Positions 18,536 to 28,303 of a DNA stretch of 64,000 nt are shown one piece after another. A program made the translations under genes and the position numbers. The stretch covers positions 1 to 64,000 of the forward strand of contig NZ_JAKMCP010000008.1 in NCBI RefSeq assembly GCF_022662105.1. The letters run 5' to 3'. The notes under the pieces were generated by a model. The model did not search any database, was not told the DNA's origin, and saw only the letters and a list, made by a program, of their open reading frames with translations. Source of the stretch: Aestuariivivens sediminis. GTDB lineage: Bacteria > Bacteroidota > Bacteroidia > Flavobacteriales > Flavobacteriaceae. Within the stretch, counting starts at the first letter, position 1, and the number at the start of each line of letters is the position of its first letter.

Positions 18536-19546
18536 ATGAGTAAAAGTACATTTGTTTGTATAGATGCCCATACCTGTGGAAATCCGGTGAGGGTTATTGC
18601 TGAAGGTGGCCCTGAACTTCATGGCAAAAATATGAGTGAAAAGCGCCGACACTTTTTAAGCGCATATGATTGGATTAGAACAGGCCTAATGTTCGAGCCG
18701 CGCGGACATGATATGATGAGTGGCAGCATACTATATCCACCCCACGATCCGGCAAATGATGTTGCCATATTATTTATAGAAACTTCCGGCTGTTTACCCA
18801 TGTGTGGACATGGTACCATAGGAACGATTACCATAGGTATCGAAGAGGGGTTGATCCACCCTAAAATTCCCGGTAAAATTAGAATGGAGGCCCCGGCAGG
18901 GTTGATCCATATTGAATATCAACAGACCAGGTCTAAAGTTGACTGGGTGAAATTTACTAATGTTAAAAGTTTTTTGGCTGCAGAGGGCCTAACCGTTGAA
19001 TGTCCGGAATTGGGAGATATCATCTTCGACGTGTCCTATGGGGGCAATTATTATGCTATAATAGATCCACAGAACCACTTTGAAGGGGTACAATCACTTT
19101 CGGCAGCTAAAATAGTGGAGTATTCACAAGTGTTAAGACAACGTATTAATGAAAAGTACCCAAATCTATTTGTTCATCCGGAGAATGATACCATACGGGA
19201 TGTCAGTCATTTGCTATGGACAGGCGATGTGATAGACCCGAGCTCTTCCGGCAGGAGTGCTGTGTTTTATGGAGATAAGGCTATAGATAGAAGCCCCTGT
19301 GGTACAGGAACGTCTGCTCGATTGGCACAGTTATACTCAAAGGGCCTTTTAAAGGAGGGTGAGTCATACATTCATGAAAGTTTTATTGGAAGCAAGTTTG
19401 TGAGTCGCATTGAGCAAGTCTCAACCATAGGGGACAAAATAGCGATAATCCCAAGTATTACAGGCTGGGCCAAAATTTTTGGTCATAATACCATTACAAT
19501 CGACACGGAAGACGATCCTTATGCCCATGGTTTTCAGGTCATATAA
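18536..19546 (+). CDS. lhpA: 4-hydroxyproline 2-epimerase (proline racemase family)
   Basis: 336-residue cofactor-independent epimerase converting trans-4-hydroxy-L-proline to cis-4-hydroxy-D-proline. Both catalytic cysteines are present: Cys90 in LPMCGHGTIG and Cys255 in DRSPCGTGTSA. A Thr in the second position would instead indicate trans-3-hydroxyproline dehydratase, so that activity is ruled out. Proline racemase has the same cysteine pair, but the neighbouring oxidase and deaminase make the hydroxyproline role far more likely. Ten bases after the dehydrogenase, 27 before the oxidase. Confidence 0.93.
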   Translation: MSKSTFVCIDAHTCGNPVRVIAEGGPELHGKNMSEKRRHFLSAYDWIRTGLMFEPRGHDMMSGSILYPPHDPANDVAILFIETSGCLPMCGHGTIGTITIGIEEGLIHPKIPGKIRMEAPAGLIHIEYQQTRSKVDWVKFTNVKSFLAAEGLTVECPELGDIIFDVSYGGNYYAIIDPQNHFEGVQSLSAAKIVEYSQVLRQRINEKYPNLFVHPENDTIRDVSHLLWTGDVIDPSSSGRSAVFYGDKAIDRSPCGTGTSARLAQLYSKGLLKEGESYIHESFIGSKFVSRIEQVSTIGDKIAIIPSITGWAKIFGHNTITIDTEDDPYAHGFQVI

Positions 19547-19573
19547 TGTATATTTGACATTAATTTTAACTGC

Positions 19574-20818
19574 ATGAAAAACTGTGTCATTATTGGTGGT
19601 GGAATTATAGGGCTGTGTTCCGCGTATTATTTGCTTAACGAAGGCTGCCATGTTACTATTGTAGACCAGGGCTATATGGATGCCGGGGCCTCCCATGTCA
19701 ATGCGGGTTACATATCCCCCAGTCATTTTATTTCCCTGGCCTCTCCCGGGGTTATTTCGAAAAGCATGAAATGGCTGCTTAATTCTTCCAGCCCCTTATA
19801 TGTTAAACCGAGATTGGATTTAGATTTTTTTAAATGGAGCCTGGCCTTTAAAAGATCGGCTATACCATCTAAAGTGGAGGCTTCTATCCCGGTTTTAAAA
19901 CATATTAGTTTATTGGGCAGGGATTTATATGAGGATTTGAAACAGTCTGAAGATCTTAAATTTCATTACGAGCGCAAGGGTTTACTCATGTGTTATAAAA
20001 CAGAACAGGTAGGGGAAGAGGAATGGGAAGTTGGGAAACGTGGTATTCAAGAGGGCTTTGAAGTGAAACACTTATCTAAAAAGGAAGTTGATGTATTGGA
20101 GCCTCATGTTAATCTGGATATAAAGGGTGCTGTGTATTACAGTTGTGATGCGCATATGACTCCCCATGACTTTATGAAGGAAATGATCTCCTATTTAAAA
20201 ACCAAGGGCGTTATGTTTTACAAAAATGAAACGGTAAAGCCTCTTGAAGTTTCCAATGGGGTCATTCAAAGGGTAATAACAGATAAGCAAACATTAATTG
20301 CCGATGAGGTGATTTTAGCAGCAGGTAGCTGGAGTCCCGGAATAACTAAAAAGCTTGGTATAAACATTCCGCTGCAAGCAGGTAAGGGGTATAGAATTGA
20401 CGTTCAGAAGAAAACAGGAATATCCTATCCTGCAATTTTGTGTGAAGCTCGGGTAGCCGTAACACCAATGGATGGTTTCACGCGTTTTGCCGGTACGATG
20501 GAACTTAGCGGAATTAATCACGATATTATCCCTAAACGCGTTGAGGCCATTGCCAATGCTGCTCAAAATTATTATAAGGGACTGGAGATTAATAAGGAAG
20601 CAAAAAATGCAGCGCAATGTGGTTTGAGGCCTTGTACTCCCGATGGGCTGCCCTATATTGGGAAATCTTCAAAATGTAAGAATTTAACAATAGCAACAGG
20701 CCATGCCATGATGGGATGGAGTCTGGGTCCTGCAACAGGAAAGCTGGTTGCTGAAATTATTTTGAATAAGAAGACTACACTAAACGTACAACCCTTTAGT
20801 CCCGACAGGAGGTTTTAA
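19574..20818 (+). CDS. FAD-dependent D-amino acid (cis-4-hydroxy-D-proline) oxidase/dehydrogenase
   Basis: 414-residue single-chain flavoprotein of the DAO family. The FAD-binding GGGIIG lies at 9-14, followed by a typical EvDqG-like strand (VTIVDQGYMDAGASHVNAGY). The C-terminal FAD-contacting segment is CGLRPCTPDGLPYIGKS, then ATGHAMMGWSLGPATGKL. It would oxidise cis-4-hydroxy-D-proline to pyrroline-4-hydroxy-2-carboxylate, completing the four-step route to 2-oxoglutarate. Some bacteria use a multi-subunit dehydrogenase here; this locus has the one-gene type. Confidence 0.9.
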   Translation: MKNCVIIGGGIIGLCSAYYLLNEGCHVTIVDQGYMDAGASHVNAGYISPSHFISLASPGVISKSMKWLLNSSSPLYVKPRLDLDFFKWSLAFKRSAIPSKVEASIPVLKHISLLGRDLYEDLKQSEDLKFHYERKGLLMCYKTEQVGEEEWEVGKRGIQEGFEVKHLSKKEVDVLEPHVNLDIKGAVYYSCDAHMTPHDFMKEMISYLKTKGVMFYKNETVKPLEVSNGVIQRVITDKQTLIADEVILAAGSWSPGITKKLGINIPLQAGKGYRIDVQKKTGISYPAILCEARVAVTPMDGFTRFAGTMELSGINHDIIPKRVEAIANAAQNYYKGLEINKEAKNAAQCGLRPCTPDGLPYIGKSSKCKNLTIATGHAMMGWSLGPATGKLVAEIILNKKTTLNVQPFSPDRRF

Positions 20819-20928
20819 GATGTCGTTTGTCCCGTTTTATGGAATGCCCTTTAAGATTTAAAAAGAATTTGGGCGTCATCTGTTTTTGATTTGTAAATTA
20901 GCGACAAATGTTTTTTTAAATCACAGTT

Positions 20929-22488
20929 ATGGATTTTAAAGTGTTCTATTTAGTTCTGGTTGGTATTGGATTGATGTCATGCAATTCAAAAATTAAAAAT
21001 GATGCAACAGCGGAAATTAAGCCAAATATTATTTACATCCTGGCAGACGACTTGGGCTATGCCGAAGTTGGGGCTTATGGACAGGAAAAAATCGAAACCC
21101 CGAATATCGATGCCTTAGCACAGTCGGGGATGTTGTTTACCCAACACTATTCCGGAGCTCCTGTTTGTGCCCCGGCACGGGCGACACTTTTAACTGGTAT
21201 GCATCTGGGACATTCCCCCATAAGGGGAAATGATGCATGGCGCAGTCGGGGCGAGGTATGGGATTATATAAAGATGGTTAAGGATTCTACGCTTGAGGGT
21301 CAGGCACCCATAGGCAAAGATGTCGTGCTATTACCGGAGTTGTTGAAAAAAGCCGGATATACTACTGGTATGTTCGGGAAATGGGGGTTAGGAGCACCGC
21401 ATACCGAATCGATTCCAACTAAGATGGGATTTGATTATTTCTTTGGATATAATTGTCAGCGCATCGCGCACACTTATAATCCCTTACATCTTTATGAAAA
21501 TGAAGTCCGGTATCATTTAGCCAATGATACGGTACCACCACACACTAAATTCACTCCTGAGGATGATCCTTATGATGAGGCATCTTATGCAAAATTCAAC
21601 CAACCCTATTATGCTCCGGAGGTGTCTTTTGAAAAAATGATAAATTTTGTCGATCGGCTTAAATCCGGGCCATTTTTTATGTATTGGGCCACACCAATAC
21701 CCCATGCCGCTTTGCAGGCCCCTAAACGATGGGTCGATTATTATGTGCAAAAATTTGGAGAAGAAGCGCCTTATCTGGGACAAAACGGCTATTTTCCAGT
21801 GCGTTACCCGCATGCCACTTATGCGGCAATGGTGTCTTATTTAGATGAGAATATAGGGAAACTCATAGCGCATTTAAAGAAAACAGGAACATACGAGAAC
21901 ACCTTAATCATATTTTCTTCCGATAACGGACCGAGCTACGCTGGCGGAGCAGATTCGCCCTGGTTTGATAGTGCCAAACCATTTGAGAGTGGTCATGGAA
22001 GAGGTAAGGGGTTTGTGTATGAGGGCGGTATACGGGTCCCTATGATTGCTTCTTGGCCCGATCATATTAAGCCGGGCACGACCACTGATCATATTTCTGC
22101 CTTTTGGGATGTCATGCCTACCTTAAGCGAGGTCGCAGGGGCAACAGTTCCAGAAACCATAGATGGTATAAGTTTTTTAAATACGCTCACACAAGGTGAT
22201 AAACAGGAACAACATGATTATTTATATTGGGAATTTCCGGAATATGATGGTCAGGTTGCCTTACGCATGGGGCAATGGAAAATGATCTGGAAAGAGATGA
22301 AAAAGGGAAATACACATGTCGAGTTATATGATTTGGAAAAAGACCTGTCTGAGCAAAATGATATATCGAATAGTCATCCGGAACTGATTGAAAAATTTAT
22401 GGCGATTATTCAAAAAGAACATCGAACACCTAAAAACAAAAGTTTTTTAATACCTGCTCTTGAGGAATTAACAGCACATGAGCCATGA
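20929..22488 (+). CDS. sulfatase (formylglycine-type), lipoprotein
   Basis: 519-residue sulfatase of the S1 type. The N-terminus is a lipoprotein signal with cysteine at residue 18 (GLMSCN). The metal site begins IYILADDLGYAEVGAYG. The maturation motif C-x-P-x-R is CAPARATLLTG with Cys80, the residue converted to formylglycine. It therefore depends on a maturase encoded outside the window. The C-terminus holds the usual second metal and substrate region (IIFSSDNGPSYAGG, then GHGRGKGFVYEGGIRVP). The natural sulfated substrate is unknown; it stands alone without glycosidases nearby. It is convergent with the Lrp gene. Confidence 0.93.
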   Translation: MDFKVFYLVLVGIGLMSCNSKIKNDATAEIKPNIIYILADDLGYAEVGAYGQEKIETPNIDALAQSGMLFTQHYSGAPVCAPARATLLTGMHLGHSPIRGNDAWRSRGEVWDYIKMVKDSTLEGQAPIGKDVVLLPELLKKAGYTTGMFGKWGLGAPHTESIPTKMGFDYFFGYNCQRIAHTYNPLHLYENEVRYHLANDTVPPHTKFTPEDDPYDEASYAKFNQPYYAPEVSFEKMINFVDRLKSGPFFMYWATPIPHAALQAPKRWVDYYVQKFGEEAPYLGQNGYFPVRYPHATYAAMVSYLDENIGKLIAHLKKTGTYENTLIIFSSDNGPSYAGGADSPWFDSAKPFESGHGRGKGFVYEGGIRVPMIASWPDHIKPGTTTDHISAFWDVMPTLSEVAGATVPETIDGISFLNTLTQGDKQEQHDYLYWEFPEYDGQVALRMGQWKMIWKEMKKGNTHVELYDLEKDLSEQNDISNSHPELIEKFMAIIQKEHRTPKNKSFLIPALEELTAHEP

Positions 22489-22547
22489 TTGGAATACACC
22501 TTTAAAGTGGAGGCTTTTATGTACACAGAAATGGTTTGTTTATCCTT

Positions 22548-23009
22548 TTAAATATTGTATTCTGTGGTGTGTAAAATCTCTTTTAAAACAAAATAACTTT
22601 CCAGAACCCCTATGTTTTCAATTTTTGAAAGCTTTGATCGCACAAAGTCGTGATAGGCATCCAGACTCTCAATATTTATTTTCAAAAAAAAATCGACTTT
22701 CCCTGCCATATGGTAGCACTCCTGAACTTCGCTGAGCGCCCGTATTTGTTTGTCAAATTTGTCAATGAATCCCTCATTGTGATAGCGCAAGGACACCATG
22801 CAAACGGCCGTGATGGGCTTTTTTACCAGTTTTTTATCCAAAAGGGCAACGTACCTTTTAATAAAACCTTTTTTTTCCAGTCTTCTAATACGCTCATAAA
22901 CGGGCGATGGGGTAAGATTTAATGTTTCAGCGATTTCCTTGGTTGTTTTCTTGGAATCCTTTTGCAGAATTCTCAGAATGTCTAAATCAGTTGAATCGAG
23001 CTTTTCCAT
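22548..23009 (-). CDS. Lrp/AsnC family transcriptional regulator
   Basis: 153-residue feast/famine regulator. The winged helix at 1-60 includes STDLDILRILQKDSKKTTKE and PSPVYERIRRLEKKGFIKRY; the C-terminal RAM domain (about 65-150) binds amino acids. It is divergent from the threonine dehydrogenase/kbl pair, with a 176-base intergenic region between, so it probably controls them. The effector is likely an amino acid such as threonine, leucine or glycine, which is inference. Confidence 0.92.
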   Translation of the reverse strand: MEKLDSTDLDILRILQKDSKKTTKEIAETLNLTPSPVYERIRRLEKKGFIKRYVALLDKKLVKKPITAVCMVSLRYHNEGFIDKFDKQIRALSEVQECYHMAGKVDFFLKINIESLDAYHDFVRSKLSKIENIGVLESYFVLKEILHTTEYNI

Positions 23010-23148
23010 ATGCGGATGATTTTACTCCAATTGAATACGTTTTAAAACCATTAAAGTTAAAAACACTTAGAATAGTTAAAAATAAAGATAAAAATACTTT
23101 TTTAATTTTAAATTAAAGGTAAAAAAATCATGATATTACATTAATTGT

Positions 23149-23156
23149 TAATTTTG
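23149..23156 (+). promoter_or_regulatory. Bacteroidota -7 box (TAATTTTG)
   Basis: Matches the TAnnTTTG promoter element of Bacteroidota and lies 30 bases before the threonine dehydrogenase start, inside the Lrp-tdh intergenic region. No convincing -33 element is visible at the usual spacing. Confidence 0.45.
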
Positions 23157-23185
23157 TACTATAGGGTTTATGTAATAAAAGGACA

Positions 23186-24136
23186 ATGGAACGCATATTA
23201 GTAACAGGCGCCAGCGGACAGTTGGGCGCTGTGCTTACCAAGGCCTTACAGCTTAAGTTTGGGGCCGAACATGTTATTGCATCAGATTTGCAATTCAACA
23301 AATCATTTAAGGGTGTTTTTGAGACGCTGGATGTCACCAATTTAGAGGCACTGAAAACCATTGTTGGGACATATAAAGTTACCCGGATATACCATTTGGC
23401 AGCGATACTGTCCGCAAAAGGAGAGGCTACTCCACTTAAGACCTGGGAGATTAACATGAGCACTTTTTTTAATGTTTTAGAGGTGTCGAGATTGTTAGGC
23501 GTAGAGCGCGTCTTCTTTCCGAGTTCAATTGCCGTATTTGGACCTAATGTGTCGCGTATGAATACACCACAATCCTCTAATTTGTCTCCACTTACCGTTT
23601 ATGGTGTCAGTAAAGTGGCAGGTGAGAATTGGGCCAATTATTATTTTAACAAATATGATCTAGATGTGCGATCCATTCGCTATCCGGGCATTATTGGTCA
23701 TCAATCCTTACCGGGTGGAGGGACCACGGATTATGCAGTTGATATTTATCACAAAGCCGTTAAAGGAGAACCTTTTGACTGTTTTTTAAAGGCCTCAACT
23801 AGATTACCCATGATTTATATTGACGATGCCGTAAGGGCGAGTATGGAGCTTATGGAAGCGCCTTCCAAAAATTTATCCGTTAGGACGGCATACAACCTTG
23901 CAGGAATGAGTTTTAGTCCGGAAGAAATAGTGCGGTCCATTAAAAAATCATATCCTAATTTCGAAGTAACCTACAGACCGGATTTTAGACAGAAAATAGC
24001 CGATTCCTGGCCTATGAGTATTGACGATTCTAAAGCAAGAGAGGACTGGGGTTGGAAGCCAAAATACGATTTGGATACCATGTCTCAAGTCATGATTGAC
24101 AATTTAAAAAGGTATTATAATTCAGTAATCGCATAA
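23186..24136 (+). CDS. L-threonine 3-dehydrogenase, short-chain (epimerase-like) type
   Basis: 316-residue NAD-dependent dehydrogenase of the extended short-chain/epimerase fold. The nucleotide motif GASGQLG is at 8-14 and the catalytic Tyr-x3-Lys is Tyr139/Lys143 (YGVSK). This subfamily resembles UDP-galactose epimerases but oxidises L-threonine to 2-amino-3-ketobutyrate. The assignment rests on the gene directly downstream, glycine C-acetyltransferase (10 bases away), which consumes that product. It is a different family from the zinc-dependent E. coli Tdh. Confidence 0.9.
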   Translation: MERILVTGASGQLGAVLTKALQLKFGAEHVIASDLQFNKSFKGVFETLDVTNLEALKTIVGTYKVTRIYHLAAILSAKGEATPLKTWEINMSTFFNVLEVSRLLGVERVFFPSSIAVFGPNVSRMNTPQSSNLSPLTVYGVSKVAGENWANYYFNKYDLDVRSIRYPGIIGHQSLPGGGTTDYAVDIYHKAVKGEPFDCFLKASTRLPMIYIDDAVRASMELMEAPSKNLSVRTAYNLAGMSFSPEEIVRSIKKSYPNFEVTYRPDFRQKIADSWPMSIDDSKAREDWGWKPKYDLDTMSQVMIDNLKRYYNSVIA

Positions 24137-24146
24137 AAATATCAAG

Positions 24147-25340
24147 ATGTACGGTAAGATTAAGGAGCATTTACAAGAGGAATTGAAGTCCATTAAAAAA
24201 GAGGGTTTGTTTAAAGATGAGCGCATTATAACAACATCACAAGATGCCGTTATAAAAGTGTCGACCGGTGAGGAAGTTATTAATTTTTGCGCCAATAATT
24301 ACTTAGGCCTGTCTAATAACAAAGACGTCATACAGGCAGCTAAAGATACCATGGACAGGTACGGCTATGGTATGTCCTCGGTTCGTTTTATCTGTGGTAC
24401 CCAGGACATACATAAACAATTGGAAGCTAAAATTGCGGAGTTTTTCCATAGTGAGGATACCATACTCTATGCGGCCGCCTTTGATGCTAATGGCGGTGTT
24501 TTCGAACCCTTATTGAATGCTGAGGATGCTATTATTTCGGATGCTTTAAATCATGCTTCCATTATTGATGGTGTCCGTTTATGTAAAGCCGCACGGTACA
24601 GATATGCCAATAACGATATGGCCGATCTGGAAGCCAAATTGATGGAGGCTAATGCACAAAACCATCGATTTAAGATTATTGTTACAGATGGCGTGTTCTC
24701 TATGGATGGTGTCGTTGCCCAGTTGGATAAAATTTGTGATTTAGCCGATAAATATGACGCCCTGGTTATGGTAGATGAATGTCATGCCTCCGGTTTTATT
24801 GGGAAGACAGGCCGCGGGACTATTGAATTAAAAAATGTTTTGGGACGCGTAGATATAGTTACCGGAACATTAGGTAAAGCGCTTGGAGGAGCTATGGGCG
24901 GTTTTACAACCGGAAGGAAGGAAATTATAGAAATGTTACGTCAGCGTTCAAGGCCCTATTTGTTCTCAAATTCTCTGGCTCCGGCTATAGTTGGGGCTTC
25001 ATTAAAAGTGTTTGAAATTTTAGAGCGTGACACGTCCCTTCGTGATAAATTGGAAGATAATACGAGGTATTTTAGAACTAAGATGGAAGCTGCAGGTTTT
25101 GATTTGGTTGGAGCTGATGCCGCCATCGTTCCAGTGATGTTGTACGATGCTAAATTATCCCAAATCATGGCCAATAAGCTTCTGGAAGAAGGCATCTATG
25201 TCATTGGTTTCTTTTATCCGGTGGTGCCTAAAGGAAAGGCAAGGATTAGGGTGCAGTTGTCTGCAGCGCATACGACAGATCACATAGATAAAGCTGTAGA
25301 TGCCTTTGTTAAAGTTGGTAAAGAATTAAACGTAATATAA
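24147..25340 (+). CDS. kbl: glycine C-acetyltransferase (2-amino-3-ketobutyrate CoA ligase)
   Basis: 397-residue PLP enzyme of the alpha-oxoamine synthase family, cleaving 2-amino-3-ketobutyrate with CoA to glycine and acetyl-CoA. The N-terminal [12 protein letters not shown] and the PLP lysine Lys244 in [15 protein letters not shown] are typical, as is [13 protein letters not shown]. The length matches Kbl (398 in E. coli). With the upstream dehydrogenase it forms the two-step threonine-to-glycine route, probably under the divergent Lrp regulator. Confidence 0.96.
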   Translation: MYGKIKEHLQEELKSIKKEGLFKDERIITTSQDAVIKVSTGEEVINFCANNYLGLSNNKDVIQAAKDTMDRYGYGMSSVRFICGTQDIHKQLEAKIAEFFHSEDTILYAAAFDANGGVFEPLLNAEDAIISDALNHASIIDGVRLCKAARYRYANNDMADLEAKLMEANAQNHRFKIIVTDGVFSMDGVVAQLDKICDLADKYDALVMVDECHASGFIGKTGRGTIELKNVLGRVDIVTGTLGKALGGAMGGFTTGRKEIIEMLRQRSRPYLFSNSLAPAIVGASLKVFEILERDTSLRDKLEDNTRYFRTKMEAAGFDLVGADAAIVPVMLYDAKLSQIMANKLLEEGIYVIGFFYPVVPKGKARIRVQLSAAHTTDHIDKAVDAFVKVGKELNVI

Positions 25341-25366
25341 GCGGATAACATGACGCATTTTTATAG

Positions 25367-25395
25367 ATGAGCTTGTTCGAAAGCTCATTTTTTTT
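25367..25395 (+). terminator. Rho-independent terminator after kbl
   Basis: Arms ATGAGCTT and AAGCTCAT enclose a 6-base loop, followed by a run of eight T. It closes the threonine operon. Confidence 0.85.
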
Positions 25396-25466
25396 AATAA
25401 AACTTAAGGGTTAAATTTAAATGTATTATAATTGGTGATCAATATATATATTTAATTCCAAAATGG

Positions 25467-26102
25467 ATGGACATATATCAGGTAAATCGAGTTTCGGAAG
25501 ACTTTTGTATTAATGGGAATGGGGACTCTCCTTATTGGATGGAGGCTCATGTACTATCCGATTTTAAATCGCCATGGGATCAAAAGGAAATAGCCCCAAT
25601 AGAATTTAGAGTGCTCCATAATTCTAAGCATTTGTTTTTTTATTTCAGGGTAAAAGACACCGATGTATACATAGACCAAAAAGATGATACTAAGGCCAGT
25701 ATTAACAATTCAGATCGGGTGGAGTTATTTTTCAGGCAGGATAAAAACTTAAGACCATATTACTGCTTAGAAATAGATCCATCGCCTAGAATTATGGATT
25801 TTATAGCCCAACCTAACCGGCAATTTGATTTTAACTGGGATTGGCCTAAAAGCGATATTAATGTGCAGTCATCGTTCGATAGTAAAGGCTTTACGGTAGA
25901 GGGTGCCATTAGTATGACCTCTCTTAAGGCCTTTAAATTAATCAATGAAAATGTTATTGAAGCCGGAATTTACAGGGCTAAATATCACAAACAAAGCGAC
26001 GGGCGTTATGAGCCGGCTTGGATAACTTGGATAGATCCAAACACCAAAACACCAGACTTTCACATCGCATCATCCTTTGGAATTTTGCACTTAGAGGATT
26101 GA
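25467..26102 (+). CDS. carbohydrate-binding family 9-like protein
   Basis: 211-residue protein matching the CBM9-like beta-sandwich that occurs as a stand-alone protein in Bacteroidota. Features include PYWMEAHVLSDFKSPWD, the strand LFFYFRVKDTDVYI, NNSDRVELFFRQD and the C-terminal DPNTKTPDFHIASSFGIL. There is no signal peptide at this start, so it looks cytoplasmic unless the true start differs. It is convergent with the LacI gene (2 bases apart) and may belong with the amino-sugar locus. No catalytic role is evident. Confidence 0.78.
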   Translation: MDIYQVNRVSEDFCINGNGDSPYWMEAHVLSDFKSPWDQKEIAPIEFRVLHNSKHLFFYFRVKDTDVYIDQKDDTKASINNSDRVELFFRQDKNLRPYYCLEIDPSPRIMDFIAQPNRQFDFNWDWPKSDINVQSSFDSKGFTVEGAISMTSLKAFKLINENVIEAGIYRAKYHKQSDGRYEPAWITWIDPNTKTPDFHIASSFGILHLED

Positions 26103-26104
26103 AA

Positions 26105-27154
26105 TTACCTTTTTATGTAACCCATAAAATTTTCGGAGTTCACAATATCGATGGGAATAAGATTTTTGTTAGGGATTACTTTATTGAATAATAAATAATC
26201 GGATAAAAAAGTGACTCCTAAGTAAGCCTGCTGCCTGGGGTTTTGATGAATTAAATAGTCAATCACGCCTGTTTTTAAAAAATGCAGGTTTTCCGGTAAT
26301 AAATCGTAGCCTACAACACAAGTTCGCTCCCTGTTTTTGTTTAAAAGTGCGGCCAATAAATTTATTTTAGAGTTGGTTACAAAAAAACCATTTATTTCCG
26401 GATGCGTATCTATAAAGTATTTAATGGTCTTCTTTAGGTTATTCGCATTTCTATGTTTTAACTTATAGGCTCTAATATTAAAGTGGCCATTTTCTAATTC
26501 ATTAAAATAACTTCGAAACCCTCTTTCCTTTTCCTGCATATGGGTTGCGTTTTTAAAAATTTCATCGATATGTATTATGGCAACTTCGGCATTATCTTTC
26601 AAGGTAGAGTGGATGAGTTTAGCGCCTATTCTCCCACTTTGAAAAAGATCCTGACCTATAAAGTTTTGTGAGTCGGCATCTTTTAAGTCATTATTAAACA
26701 AAAAATAAGGCTTTTCTTGTTTTTCACATGCCTCGATAAACGTAATGGATTCCTTTTGGAATAGGGGTGCTAATAAAACACCATCAAAACTGGGGTCTAA
26801 AGCCAGCTGGCTTTGTGTTACGAAACTGTCTTTGTTAAAGGGATTAAAATAAACGTACCTTATGGTGACACCAAATGGTGAGAATTCATGACTCGCTTCG
26901 TCTATGCCCTCTATACATGGTTTCCAGTAAGGGTCAATTTTAGGATCAGGCATGAGTATACATAAAAGAATATTTTTATTGTTCTTTAAACTTCGGGCGA
27001 TCAGATTAGGCTGGTAGTCAATATCCTTAAGTATGTTTTCAACTTTTTTTAAAGCTGCTTCTGAAACCTTACCTCTCTTATGGATAACACGATCTACAGT
27101 CCCCTTTGATACTCCAGCTAACTCAGCGATATCTTTAATGGTGTATTTTTTCAT
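26105..27154 (-). CDS. LacI family transcriptional regulator (sugar-binding domain of PBP type)
   Basis: 349-residue regulator. The helix-turn-helix at 1-48 reads YTIKDIAELAGVSKGTVDRV, with the family hinge HKRGKVSEAALKKVENIL; the rest is a periplasmic-binding-protein-like ligand domain. An in-frame ATG nine bases upstream is also possible. It is divergent from the amino-sugar operon at 27395. A near-perfect palindrome at 27215, between the two starts, is the likely operator. The effector is probably a HexNAc derivative, inferred from the operon. Confidence 0.92.
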   Translation of the reverse strand: MKKYTIKDIAELAGVSKGTVDRVIHKRGKVSEAALKKVENILKDIDYQPNLIARSLKNNKNILLCILMPDPKIDPYWKPCIEGIDEASHEFSPFGVTIRYVYFNPFNKDSFVTQSQLALDPSFDGVLLAPLFQKESITFIEACEKQEKPYFLFNNDLKDADSQNFIGQDLFQSGRIGAKLIHSTLKDNAEVAIIHIDEIFKNATHMQEKERGFRSYFNELENGHFNIRAYKLKHRNANNLKKTIKYFIDTHPEINGFFVTNSKINLLAALLNKNRERTCVVGYDLLPENLHFLKTGVIDYLIHQNPRQQAYLGVTFLSDYLLFNKVIPNKNLIPIDIVNSENFMGYIKR

Positions 27155-27214
27155 CCACTGCAAAGGTAAAGATTTTTAATGTACCGATAAGTGGATATTT
27201 ATAAAACATCAAAA

Positions 27215-27232
27215 TAGTGTGCTCGAACACAC
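27215..27232. promoter_or_regulatory. LacI-type operator in the divergent intergenic region
   Basis: AGTGTGCTCGAACACACT is an 18-base palindrome with a central TCGA and one mismatched pair (C/A flanking TCGA). It lies 61 bases before the LacI start and 163 before the nucleotidyltransferase start, a normal operator position. The short T run after it would not make a convincing terminator for any gene here. Confidence 0.7.
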
Positions 27233-27394
27233 TTTTTTAATATTTTTCTTTTTTTATTGAATTTTATTACGTAGTTTCGTGTCCTGAAGGTGATTTATAT
27301 CGTGTTTATATTACTTATAAAGCCTTGTTTATTAGTGATTTAATGCATTTAATGATATCATTGTGATGGGAATGAATGGCTTAAATATAAAATT

Positions 27395-28303
27395 ATGGAT
27401 AAACCCACACTTGTAATTTTGGCAGCTGGAATGGGAAGTCGTTACGGGGGTCTGAAACAAATGGATGCGTTTACCCCTGAAGGGGATTCCATAATTGATT
27501 TTTCACTTTATGATGCCCTTCAGAGTGGATTTGGCAAGTTTGTATTTATTATACGTAAAAGTTTTGAAAAAGAATTCAAGACGATATTCAATAAAAAATT
27601 AGACGGAAAAGCTGAGGTAGAATATGTGTTTCAAGAGCTTGAAAATGTACCTGAAAAATATAGAAATCCAGATCGCGTAAAACCCTGGGGTACAGGTCAT
27701 GCGCTGCTTATGGCTAAAACGGTTGTAACAGAGAATTTCGCCATTATTAATGCCGATGATTTTTATGGAAGGGAAGCCTTTAAGGTTATGGCAAAGGCCT
27801 TGATGGAAACCGACAAGACCTCCTTTAATTTCAAAACCATGGCCTATTTGTTGAAGAATACAGTATCCGATCATGGGTATGTTTCGAGAGGGGAGTGCGA
27901 GGTGAGTGCCAAGGGCTATTTAATGGGTGTGACAGAAAGAACGCATATTGAGAAGATTGATGGCCGACTTATGCGTAAAGATGACCATGGTGATTTGATC
28001 CCCATAGATGAGGACACCGTGGTTTCCATGAATTTTTTTGGGTTTACCCCTAGATGTTTTGATTTTGCCGAAAACCTCCTGATTGATTTTTTGGAAAAGA
28101 ACCATGCCGATTTAAAGGCAGAATTTTATCTTCCTACCATAGTTAATGAGATTTTAAAATCCGGAGAAGGAACCGTGGAGGTATTGAAATCGAATGCCAA
28201 GTGGTTTGGGGTAACCTATAAGGAAGACAAGGACGTTGTTGAAAAGGCCATTCAAGACTTAAAAGCAGCACATGTATACCCTAAAAATTTGTGGGCATCA
28301 TGA
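27395..28303 (+). CDS. sugar-phosphate nucleotidyltransferase
   Basis: 302-residue nucleotidyltransferase. The signature LAAGMGSRYGGLKQM at 9-23 binds the nucleotide, and NADDFYG near residue 118 supplies the metal-binding aspartate. It would make an NDP-sugar from a sugar-1-phosphate. The next gene, overlapping by four bases, resembles N-acetylhexosamine 1-kinase, which makes such a sugar-1-phosphate, so the two probably act in sequence. The exact sugar and nucleotide are not determinable here. Confidence 0.88.
   Translation: MDKPTLVILAAGMGSRYGGLKQMDAFTPEGDSIIDFSLYDALQSGFGKFVFIIRKSFEKEFKTIFNKKLDGKAEVEYVFQELENVPEKYRNPDRVKPWGTGHALLMAKTVVTENFAIINADDFYGREAFKVMAKALMETDKTSFNFKTMAYLLKNTVSDHGYVSRGECEVSAKGYLMGVTERTHIEKIDGRLMRKDDHGDLIPIDEDTVVSMNFFGFTPRCFDFAENLLIDFLEKNHADLKAEFYLPTIVNEILKSGEGTVEVLKSNAKWFGVTYKEDKDVVEKAIQDLKAAHVYPKNLWAS

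Noticed and set aside
20929-22488. Sulfatase as part of a sulfated-polysaccharide PUL
   Set aside because: No SusC/SusD, glycosidase or further sulfatase lies next to it; its neighbours are amino-acid catabolism genes.
22478-22922. Plus-strand open frames opposite the Lrp gene
   Set aside because: The Lrp regulator on the minus strand has a full helix-turn-helix and RAM domain; the plus frames are shadows.
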